Shown piece after piece: positions 11,832-22,583 of a stretch of DNA of 64,000 nucleotides (its first letter is position 1; every line of letters begins with the position of its first letter). Made by a program: the position numbers and the translations under genes. Below the pieces are notes generated by a model. That model worked only from the letters and a program-made list of their open reading frames with translations. It was not told where the DNA came from and ran no database searches. The stretch lies in NCBI RefSeq assembly GCF_032362555.1, contig NC_083519.1, positions 7,581,501 through 7,645,500 on the forward strand. The letters are read 5' to 3'. The stretch comes from Amyelois transitella (taxonomy: Eukaryota; Arthropoda; Insecta; Lepidoptera; Pyralidae).

Positions 11832-14656
11832 CTAGATGGTGTTAGCAGCGTTGCAGCCATCTGTGTGGAGTCCAGGGCCTATGCAGCCAGCGTATGCCAT
11901 AATGTGTGGGATCTGACTCTGTTCATAGAGTCCAGTGAACAACTGGTAGTGAGGGCCTCGCGCGAATACCGCAACATCGTCTCCTCCGTGGGTCTCACTC
12001 GAACGAGGGGCTTCCGCATGTGAATGCCAATTCAAACCACCTAAAAGACATTAATCAATTAATTAAAACCTGCAAAAGGTGCACGAGTGATAACTTGCTT
12101 GTATTATATGGCTATGATTAAATTATTGATAGTAAAATTTAATTACAAATTGATAAGGAAATGTCTATAAAGCAGATTATAATTTTTATTTACCAAAATC
12201 ACTATCTTTGGTGATGTCATCTCGAATGCCGTTGCTTTGAGTACGCGCGCCCGGGCCGTTCGCATATGAGATTGTCATAAAGGGCACTTTGTTACTATCA
12301 GCTTCTTCAGACACACCAATAATGGAATGACCGCGCGAGGAGTACCCGTTGAATGTCATAACATGAGCGTGGTCGGCAGTCACAACAATTAAATTGTCGT
12401 CTTCGGGCAACAATCCTGCGGCTTTTTCAACGGCCTTGTCAAACTCTACTGTTTCATCCAGAGCTAAATGGACATAATTGTCGTGGTGAGCGTGATCTAT
12501 ACGACCGCCTTCTACAAACAAAAAGAATCCTTTCTTGTTACGACTTAGCATACGGATTGCTAATTCTGTTAACTCTTCTAAGGTAGGCTCCATGGTGGGA
12601 TCTCCTTGTAAATTGTATCTCATGTGATTACCCTCAAACAGTCCTAGCAAATATTCAGGTGGTGAGTCAAACTGACTTCTCAGTTGTTCTCTGTTCCAAA
12701 CGTAAGCATACGATAAGTTTCTATCAAGTTTGTCCTGCTGCCATTCTTCAATCAGGTTACGCCCGTCAGCTCTCCTCCCACGTGTACCCTCCTCATCTCG
12801 TATCGAATTTGGAATGAATCCTCGTCTTCCACCACCAAGTATTACCTGAAATTAGCAAAAGAAAGAAATGAAGAAGAGAAATAATTATTTAGGATGTAAC
12901 AAACAAACTAGTTAACTATCTTGCTCTACCTGCGTACCAGATCAGTCCCACTCTAGACTGGAAGGGTTAAATTAAAATTACCACCACACAGTCTCATAAG
13001 GCGTATCGTGGTCACAGGTCAAACTAGGACCAATAGCTAGACGAGCGTGCCTGCCGAAGCACGAAATCAACTTAAATAAGGGCACGTGGTAGTTAAGTAG
13101 ATAACTAGATAATGGAAATACCTTGAACTGCTTGCCAGGGTTCATATGTACCAGTTGTTGTGCAATGTCAAGACATCTCTCAGGGTCTTGAGAATCTTCC
13201 CGTACTTCAGCATCGTTCTCCCAATTTCTGTTGGCGGTCTTAGCATACGTGCCCGAAGGAGAAGCATGCGTCACTCGCGTCGTCGTCACTATGCCTGGAT
13301 CACGAAGAGATCACTAAATTAACACTCCTGATAAGCTTATCTTTGATGGGCGTGTTAGTTTATCAATATTACAATCCGGGTAATCTTAAGCTATATTATT
13401 ATTGGGATGATTTAGCATGATCGACATGACTACGCCTGTTTTACTATTATGCAATTTTAGTGCTGTCAAATTTCTGTGACTATGCCGTAAGTGTGGATAA
13501 AAGTACGATAAACAGCGTACCAAATTTTATTTATCTTCGCAAGACTTATCGAAATGAAAAAGATGATATCAATGATGCCTCATCAAACATTGTTAAATAT
13601 CAAGTGATTTTTAAATCCAGTCTCAAAGATCCATGGTTTCCTGCTTAACCAAGCAGGAAATTATACTTACCAACATCTTTGCCCTCGGCTAGTGCCCATT
13701 CCGCTATGGACTGTAATCTATTGATTTCGACGAGTGAGGCGTTACAGTCTCTTCTGGCGACCGCCGCCGTCACTCCGGTGGTGCCGTAGTTGTTCTTCAC
13801 GCCGCAGAGGTAGGCGGTCGCTGTACACGCCGAGTCAGGGATTTGTTGGTTTACGCAATAGGTCTAAAAATAAAGAGAGGTATTTTGTTAAAAAAACCTC
13901 AAGATATTTTTCTGTATAGTTAAGTCAAATTCTGAAAAAATTACTAGAATGTATCTCCTGAAAAGGTAGATACTGTATGTACATCATGCAATTTTAAGGT
14001 TTATCTATTTATCAGTTGTCTTCAGTAAGTATGGAAACTAAAAACTTTTTTTACTTTTCATTTACTTACAAATATTAACCAAAATTAGAAACTTCAATAA
14101 CTCTAATATCCTGGGAAACTTTAAGAAACTAATAAGTTTAAAACTTGCTCCATGACATTAACTTTATTGGACAAGTAGTTCATCCTTTAGTAAAAAGTAA
14201 TAAAATAAGTGAAGTTGCTTTAAACTTTAAACGTTGTAAGTCATATTGTAACAAAAGTAAAGCTAATCAAATTTGAATTCAAAAGTATTAAAGAATTACC
14301 ATACCCACCTTAGCTAAACCAACTCCAGGGAAACCTTCAAAGAAAAGTTCAGATTCTTCACCAGATCTGCCTTCACTTTGTCCCTTGTAGATTCTTGCTG
14401 CAGCTAAAGTGGGCACCGACATGCCATCTCCCAGAAACAACACGAGATTGCGAGCCACATTCTGATCATGGTCGCGTTTACTGCGTTTCTCTATCCCAGC
14501 CCTAGCTTCCTTGTGCCAGAACTCTGCTGTCAACTCGGCAGAGTTGATAGAATGAGCATTTCGTCCTGCAGGTGCCTCAGGGTGGTAGCGGGCCGAAGCC
14601 AAGGCTACCGCACCGACCACTATGAGGTACAAGACTTTGGACAACATTCCCAACAT
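11832..14656 (-). CDS. Alkaline phosphatase ALP-D, probably soluble (5 exons)
   Basis: Coding exons on the minus strand: 14309-14656, 13671-13863, 13122-13294, 12194-12845 and 11832-12040, 524 residues. All catalytic blocks are present: [26 protein letters not shown] (phosphorylated Ser), [48 protein letters not shown]. The signal peptide has two in-frame Mets ([20 protein letters not shown]); the upstream one was taken. Unlike ALP-B and ALP-C, the protein stops at GCNAANTI with a TAG exactly where the others begin their hydrophobic GPI tail, and no hydrophobic codons follow the stop. It should therefore be secreted and not anchored. Bombyx mori is known to have a soluble ALP (s-ALP) linked to a membrane form (m-ALP); this copy is the natural s-ALP candidate. 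The orthology is inferred. Confidence 0.93.
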
Positions 14657-14708
14657 CTGCGAGGAGACTACGGTCGCTCTACCCTTTATTCAGAACCCTA
14701 TCTTATCA
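14657..14708 (-). promoter_or_regulatory. ALP-D core promoter with GATA site
   Basis: Minus-strand TGATAAGATA at 14699-14708 (9 of 10 bases shared with the other three) and a TATA-like GAATAAAG at about 14684-14691, 43 and 28 bp above the chosen ATG. Around the expected start, AGAGCGACCG resembles AGAGCGATCG of ALP-B. Confidence 0.55.
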
Positions 14709-15424
14709 GGAAAACGTATTTGCCCAGAACACGATACTTACATGTCACGCCCCTTCTTTATCCAGTGTTGTACTACGTGATACGAGTAGGTGTGTAATAG
14801 GGTGTTCGAAAAATTCGTTTCAATAATTTGGTACATGGTTAAAAATTATACTCACGAAATGAATTCCACAAAAACTCACAAGTTATATCGATTACTTCCA
14901 TTCTCTCTGTTTATCATTATAGCGAATTCCTGAAAGCATTTTCATTTCAATGTTTTTTTAACCTCCGGCGCCAAAAAGAGAGTGTTATTTAAATGACGTA
15001 TGTCCTAAATATGTTTATTTGGCAAAGTCTCCTCAGCGGGCTACCTGCCTGATACTTCCAGTGACATACCTAATTTTATTACAATGTTCAAAACCTACAT
15101 AGCTTTAATATGAACACTAGAACTATTTTTCTACAATAGCAAAGTTATATATCAACTCACTCTTAAAAATTCTTTGTCCAAGTGTACTATTCGGTTTGTC
15201 AATGAATATTTAGTGCTTTTACGGACTGCAGTTGAAGTGCTGTTCCAATTTTCCAACAAATTGACAGCATTCGCTGGTGCTCTGAAGTTTTTCAGTGTAT
15301 AGGAACTCGATAATAATTTATTATCTGCGACAGACTTTCACAACGATCTTTCTGAAATTCAAAATTAATTACGAATATTTTACATAACAATGTATTCTCT
15401 CGTCCACATTTCTATTCTAAGTTT

Positions 15425-15540
15425 GGATAATTGTGAAGTTGACTTTTAAGTTATCTATTTAATGTCAACCAATGTTGTGTAACCAAAAGATGCGACAATT
15501 TCTTAGTGATGTTGAAATATCCAATAATAATAAAAAAAAC
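15425..15540 (+). repeat. Repeat copy, GACGTCAACCAAGTTGT family (internally deleted)
   Basis: GTGAAGTTGACTTTTAAGTT, then TGTCAACCAATGTTGTGTAA, then a CCAATAATAATAAA tail. The same order of blocks occurs at 61,165-61,370 and partly at 63,205-63,320. The tail suggests the 3' end of a retroposon. Confidence 0.55.
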
Positions 15541-17934
15541 ATGTTGAATTTGAATGTGAAAATTTGAATGCGATGGCAAGGTGTGAGTGTTCCTTCTGTA
15601 AGTTAGATTTATATCTACGAATGTTACCAAAGGGGCGGGTCGCTTGAGTAAAATAATCTAAATAATGTTTTACCTTTACTACCTTATTAACACTTTTTCG
15701 ACGGTAACTATTGACTGCTCCAACTGCTCCAGTAACTTCAACACCATCAACAGTCCTAAAAAAATTCATCGCTCTAATTTTTTTTAATGCTTAATTTCAC
15801 ATCGTCTAACCAGGTACTTAGTGATTATTGAAGATAATGAATGATTTAGTGTTACATTAATATGTTAACATTCTCAATGTGCGTGACCGCGTGTTATTTG
15901 ATAAAATTAAAGACAACCAAATCCGACATTGAAAAATATCGTTTTTGTTAATTTTTTCATATTCGATATTAAGATAATGTTAATTCAAGGTTCTCTATAA
16001 TTTTGGTTACGTAAAAAATGTTTTTGTTTTGTATTAAAATTAAGCAAAACGGAGACATAGATACTTATCTCATTTTGTAAAAAAATTAAAATCTATTATA
16101 ATTTTCATAATGAAAACCAAATCACATGCAAGCACAATAAAATCACTACTGATTTACCCAATTTTAAAAGATTAAACCCAATTTTCATATTCGGAAATAT
16201 AATCGATGCTCAATAGAATTGTCGAATAATGAACATGGAAGAACTAAGTAACTAGTTACTTCTACTCACAAATCATCTCAATAAGTTTTGATACAAAACA
16301 GCAGGAACTCTACTGCATAAGAAGTTTTGGTTTTGTAAACTATAACTGAAGCAGACAAGTGACGCGACGACCTAAAATTGAAATATAAGTCAATATTTAT
16401 CCTATGTCTATTATCTAAATGAAAATGGCTTTATTAATAAAAGAAAAATGTTGTACGGATGCCTCAGAATTACGATTAGTACTAACTAGAAAAGGTGTTT
16501 TATCATGATCGTAAACGAAATCGAGGCCATTAAACATTTTGAGACAGTTTTTATGAGCCTACAACCTTTATCTACACTCGAGCTGAAACACGAGACACTC
16601 AAGTGGGCAGTTACTACTCGCAATAAACTTAATAAAGCTTATAGCCGCCACTTAAACTTTTGCTAGACTGCGTAATTATGATTATATATTATCAAGTTGT
16701 GCGACCATTATGTAATTTACACAAATTTTGTTGCGTACTGTTTTGTAAAATAAGAAATGAAAGTTCAAATTATGTAAATAAAACAGCGAGTTGATGTCTT
16801 AAACCAGCTAAACCACATTTGCGCAGTCCACATAAACACAGAGTGCGTAAATGGCTGACAGATTTTCCCGCTATTTATTAACTAAGTTTTTCTAGGTTAT
16901 ATTTTTGTTTTTACGCGAGCCTTAATAAATCCTATAGTTATGATTACCGAAGATTTTTAAGTTTTCATATGTTTATTTAGTTAAATTAACTGTCATTGTG
17001 TCATATAATAGTGCTAAGCCAATAAAAACTTAAAAATACATTTTTTTCAGAAATCAAAATTACACGCACTATGCCAAAAAAACCCGCGGGAAAATTATAC
17101 TATTCATAGTATAATCTATGTGAATCACCTTTGAGACTGTGACGTAGATGATATGATGTCTGTGTGATAAAAACACCATCTATCGTTGACAAGTCTTCAA
17201 ATCTGAAAAAGGCTTAAGATAAAACTGCCTGCGTGTGACCCGCCTGATGCGGGGCTGTTACACAAATTAGATACTCAACTAATTCAAAATTCAGACTTTT
17301 TCTGTTAAAATTCTTTACATTTTTGTTAAATAAATGGTTAGATGGTATATTTTAAAGGTAATTTTAATAAGAGTGATAAGTTAAGTGGAGCCGTTGGCAT
17401 ACACTAGCCAATACGTTAAATAAAACAATAACAAAATACTACTCCTGCTAAACAATAATAAATAAAGAAATGACACCTTAACAAAAATCATTTAGCCACG
17501 CAAACTAATTCGTGGGCTAGTAAGTAAATATGATTTCGACCGATGCAATCATATGACGTGGTGTTCCACTATCTGAGAATGCTGACTTCAATCTATCTTG
17601 TAACCGGACACTCTGGTTTATCGTCCCCGAGGGATGCATGTTTCTCTTTAATGTACGGGCTATTTTCAGACCGAACCAGAAATCTATAACTGAGAAGAAG
17701 TTGAGATTATTTCGAAAGAGATAAAACTACGGGCAAAAATAGGATGCAAAAAGTACAATGATCTTAGGAAATATGTTTTAAATAACTTTACTTACTCAAC
17801 GACCTTGACGCAAGAAAATAGAGATTACTTTATAAAAGTGCTATTTATTTTTTTAAGTATTTTGATCAGTTGTTAAGAAGTACATGTAAGTAAATAGAAG
17901 TAATTAATAAATTAAATACATACCTATACATACA

Positions 17935-18012
17935 TATATGCACGGCTATCCCTTGATGTAGACAGAGCCTATGTATAGTTGCCTTCAAAAGACTGAGAGG
18001 CCACGTTCAACT
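17935..18012 (-). repeat. SINE-like repeat copy, partial
   Basis: Reverse-strand tail of the SINE-like family: TATCCCTTGATGTAGACAGA, then an AAGACTGAGAGGCCACGTTC block. Confidence 0.65.
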
Positions 18013-18567
18013 AAACAATACACAAAAAATAAGAAAATACATTCATATAAACTAAAAAATAAAGCTACACATGTGCATATAATGTATTAGGTATTTAAAC
18101 TCCGTCTCTTAACTTTCCATTGTTTACAAATATAAGGAAAAGTCCTAAACGATTTATAGGTCAGTAACAGGGCACAAAAGATGGTGTTTCCTGACCTATA
18201 AATACTAGGTGGGGATGCCAGCACTACGGCGCCTTGCAGTCTCCTGCAAATAGGTCAAGGCATCTATTTTCGACGCAGACACAGTGCCTCCGAAACTATT
18301 ACAGCTTATCAGTGAAACTGATACCTACGCGTGTATTGTTCCATATATTTGAATTGACTTGAACATTTTTCATGGCTGTTCTCGCATTTTTTTCGGTTTT
18401 TGTAGGGGTTAAGTTTGTGTGCAATAACTCTTGGTGCAAAGAAATATTGTGGCAAACAAAAGCACTTTCACCTTTGTATGCCTATAAAAACTGATTATTC
18501 TAAAAGATTTACTTAGTTAAACTAAAAAAAAAGTATTCTTGTTATTCCTACAAATTAGCTAAATAGC

Positions 18568-18660
18568 AGGATGTGGCCATTCAGTCTTTTCAAGACTGTT
18601 GGCTCTGTCTACCCCGCAGAGGTATAGACGTGACCATATGTATATATGTATGTATGATAG
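18568..18660 (+). repeat. SINE-like repeat copy, 3' part
   Basis: CAGTCTTTTCAAGACTGTTG, GCTCTGTCTACCCCGCAGAG, GACGTGACC and a TATATGTATGTATG tail. Confidence 0.7.
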
Positions 18661-18969
18661 TTATTTTCTATTCTCATCAAGTTGTATGTATGTATGTACA
18701 TAGCCAACAGAAACAAGGGAGTATAAAACATAATTAAATTTTAAAGCACTTAAGTCGCATTCTAGAAATGGTGTGTCGTGTCACAATGAATTAATTGCTT
18801 TTGTGAATTGTGGTCAAACGCGGACTATACTAGATATAGCAACTCAGAGGATTAGCTTGAATGGGCTTGGAGGAGCGGTTGAAAGGAAACTTACATTCCC
18901 GATTGTAGTCGCAGAAGTGACGCACATAGCTGAAAAATGATGGTCGTAAGTTTTATTTAAAAGCTTTGT

Positions 18970-19070
18970 GTGGTTACCGGCACTAAGCTAACAGCTGAAG
19001 AAGGCATTTCAGTCTTTGCGAGACTGTTGGCTCTGTCTACCCCTAAAAGGATAAAGTCGTGACATACACG
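18970..19070 (+). repeat. SINE-like repeat with internal deletion
   Basis: The family's head (GTGTGGTTACCGGCACTAA) is joined directly to its 3' part (CAGTCTTTGCGAGACTGTTG, then GCTCTGTCTACCCC); the middle seen in the full copies at 36,405 and 59,410 is missing. Confidence 0.65.
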
Positions 19071-20834
19071 TGACAACATGTTACAGGTCAAGTTGTTTTC
19101 TTTCTCTTAAGCCAAGCCTTATGATAAAGAAGTCTTAACATCTCATCTTAACACGCTCTGACAGTCCATCTTATCTTGAACCTCAGTTTACATACTTTCC
19201 ATCCAGACTGAAGGATCATCTTAACCTGGTCGCTATTAGACGCAAAAGCCACTAGTATTTCTGTTTGCGCAGGACTAAACACCTTTTGTTTACCACAACG
19301 AGCTTAAACCTCTTCTATAAAGTGGCTATGACAAGTTATATCTAAAGCTGAAGCGGCCGACGATAAAGTTTTACTGTGAATTAGTTTTCATTCGGTTAAG
19401 TTTGAATGCCCTGGTCTATATTCATATTCAATTTAAGTAAACTTATTTACCTAGAGACGTTCATTGGTTTTAATTCTAAATAGTCTGATTTTTGACAAAT
19501 ATTTTGATTCGCCCATAGGACTGCCTGATATACTATATACATACATATATATCATCAAGATTATAGATTTCTGTATACTTATCCCAATTATTTAAATATC
19601 AGTCATAGGAAACTGAATCTTCAGAGTACTCTACTAATGCTCTACTCTACTGGAAAAGGGAATGCAAAAATGCGCACGTGATTTCGAAGTTACGTGGTGT
19701 TAATATTTTTTAAGAGTGGATTTCCCAAAATTTATGAAACATTTTGCGCATACGCAATCGAAGTCACACACAAACTCCTGAAGTGATTTATATTTGAATA
19801 TATACCAAAACATCTATTTTTACGTTCACGCGAGAAATTTATGTTGCGGTTTGGCGCTGGTCGAAAAATAACATGTATACGACCTTCCGGCATTATGTCA
19901 AACATATTGTTTTGACATTAAAGAGATTTTAAACTTTTAATAATCGAAAATTAAAATATAAATATGAACGAGACAAATTACACTGATTGAGGTCTAGCTC
20001 TAGAATAGGGCTATGGATCAGAATCCATAGCCAGTTTTGAACTTTCTGTTGTAGGGTTAAACCCAATCCCGACAATTCTATCCCAACCCCAACTAATACG
20101 AGTATCATAAATGCGAAAGTAAGTTTATATGGTTGTTATGTGTTCACACGTTATCTACTGAACCAATCTTCTTGAAATTTTGAGTATATATTCCGGTACA
20201 GATAATTCTTCGTCATGTGGGCGATTCGAACACATAACCTTTATGGACCTTTATAGATAACTTTTTCTCAGAGACACGCCCTAGTCAATTATAATGTAGA
20301 TTTTTGGTATATTTTTCTCATTTCACTTAGGTAAATAGTTTCAGAGTAATATAAACTAATAACTCATATGTACATTCCATACCTATTCTTTGTATAAAAT
20401 AGTAGTAATTATAAAAGTTTGATAAGAACATTTCCAGGAAAATATCCAAGGTGAATAATAGATACATTTCAAACGAGAATACTTTAATTTTAGAATGGCT
20501 CATTTATTATTACTCTTCTAGTTATATTCATCTAAAAATATACTCCAGTGATAATATTTTTAAGCAGTGTGTTCTAAATCCGTCGTAAAATTGGTTTCAA
20601 ATTATAAGCACAGAATTATAAATAGTATGTATGTTTTAGCAGTAATTACCTGCTTGTGGACTAAAACAGAAATAATGAACTTGTTTTTGTACTTTAACTG
20701 ATCTACCTGCTTCCTCTAACTTCTAATTACATATATCAAATGATCTTTGTCCTTCTTAGAATCATAGGATCTCATAATACACAACATTCAACACAACACA
20801 ACTTTATGCAATTTTTACCCGATACAAATATTTC

Positions 20835-21065
20835 GCCAAGTCGATAAAAAGAAAGCCGATTTAAACGACATGCAACCATGAACCAATATTGGTTAAGGTT
20901 TCCTGGAAAAAAACATCAGTAGTTAAGCGAGAGTGGCATCATTTTAAAATCGATTTACCCAGTCCAGGATCATGTCAATGGCGCACCGGAGCGTCTCTTC
21001 AGAGAAGGGAGGATGTAACCAGGACTAACAGCAGGTGGTTGAAGAAGACCAATGTTTTATCGCGC
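20835..21065 (+). repeat. Repeat copy, GGATGTAACC-GGACTAAC family
   Basis: Shares GGAGGATGTAACCAGGACTA and the following AGGTGGTTGAAGAAGA-type tail with copies at 28,125-28,345 and 35,035-35,245. Confidence 0.55.
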
Positions 21066-22099
21066 CGAAGGTTCAGTTCTGCAACAAAACTAGGTTCATA
21101 AATACTTACCCTTTAACACTGTTATCATTTATATCATATACTGGCAATCTTAAAGGCCTATATCTCAAAAGTTAGACAATTACCCATACTTCTTGTCTGT
21201 AGAACTTTTCCCGTATGGAACGGACGCCGTCGTTTTCTCGGAATACTTTCCTGCGAGTTGTTTTGTTTGATGTCAGTTTGTGTTTACTCGCCATCGCCAT
21301 AAAATCGATGTGATGGCAGGCAAATACAAACTAATTAAGTTCAATAAGTATAGCTGACTTTAGTGGCTTGCATATGAAACTAAAGGTATATTATGAAACT
21401 GAAACTAACATTTGACTGATCAGATTAGTATGGATTATTAGTATGAATATTAAAAATTTGGCCGTTTAACTTCTTCTTCTAAGCGGAAATCATACTTACA
21501 TCCTCATTTCTCTGGAGAGGAGCCCTGGGTGCGTCCGACCTCCACAGGCTTTGCAGGGAAACTTTACCCATATTACATCATATTTAAACTGCAGTAGATG
21601 TATGTGCCTTTGCCTTTATTCACCTTTTACAACATCCATAGGAAAGAGATGAAGTGGGCCTATTCTAAAGCGGCGAAAACCACACGACATGGTTTATAAA
21701 ACGTAAATAATACTCTTATTTTTAAAAGTTACATCTTAGTATTTGCTATCAAGTTCTCAGAAGTGCATCTAACCTTAGGTCCATTATAAGATTTATTCGG
21801 TAAAACCCAGACAGGCAAACCGCATAACTAACAGTCAGCAGTCATCAATGACGGCACATACGTCGGAAAACAGATGCACGCCTACAGGATAAGGACGCGT
21901 GCACATTGATAGTGCTGTTTTCTATTGTTTGGCAAGTACGATTTTAGAATACATTCGATTTGTTTTTGGGATATTTAAACAATACGGACAGAATATATCT
22001 CTCAGCCTTTGTCAGTGTGCAAAAATTTTAATTTTTTTTAAGATACAATAAACCATCGCAGACCTTAATTTACTAAATTAAATTTTTTGGATAATCCTA

Positions 22100-22220
22100 T
22101 TGCCGCCTACAACTTTCGTAGGCATTTCGTACACGGTTAACTTAAGACCTACGAACTCGTAGCACTCGTAGACCTGCTACGATATTTGTCGTAGAGTTGA
22201 TTGTCACCGCAAATATAAAC
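22100..22220. repeat. CGTAG-rich repeat
   Basis: Many CGTAG/CTACG words (for example CTACGAACTCGTAGCACTCG). A related segment lies at about 30,540-30,645, so this is an interspersed family and not a local simple repeat. Confidence 0.5.
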
Positions 22221-22583
22221 CCTGTATTGTGTAGGAATGTTTGTTCTCTTTGTAAATAAATTGAATACATGCCATTACTCATGTTTCCGACAAGGGTAGG
22301 CAGAGATTACTACACTTGTCGAAAACAAGCCAGTTCTACTTATGATAAGTCTGGAGAACATCTCTTTCTAAATACATTAAAAAATTTAGATTAGATTCTT
22401 CTTTTTGGCGATGGGCTTAAAAGGCTGAATTTTGTACTCTGTTTACCCCCTAAGGGATAAATGAGAAGATTTCTTTTTGTCTTCCTTGCCGTTGGAAAAT
22501 GGAGAAGGTAGCATGTGAGCGCAGTTGCCGCATTCGGGGGCGCGGGGCGGGACTCCGCTGCGGCCGGCGTGGACGCGGCAGTC

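Larger units (their letters stand above)
14709..22583. other. Intergenic spacer between the ALP array and the VWC gene
   Basis: About 7.9 kb of mostly AT-rich DNA with scattered repeats, the clear ones listed separately. No multi-exon gene is recognised. One minus-strand reading frame of 88 codons (15,503-15,769) is treated under findings. Confidence 0.5.

Noticed and set aside
12978..13121. Continuation of the ALP-D exon 3 frame into the intron
   Set aside because: The paralogues place a splice donor at 13122/13121, and the extension contains repeat-like words; it is intron.
18152..18205. Imperfect hairpin (TTTATAGGTCAG / CTGACCTATAAA) as a possible microRNA
   Set aside because: Only about 13 clean pairs with a long loop; too weak to call a precursor.
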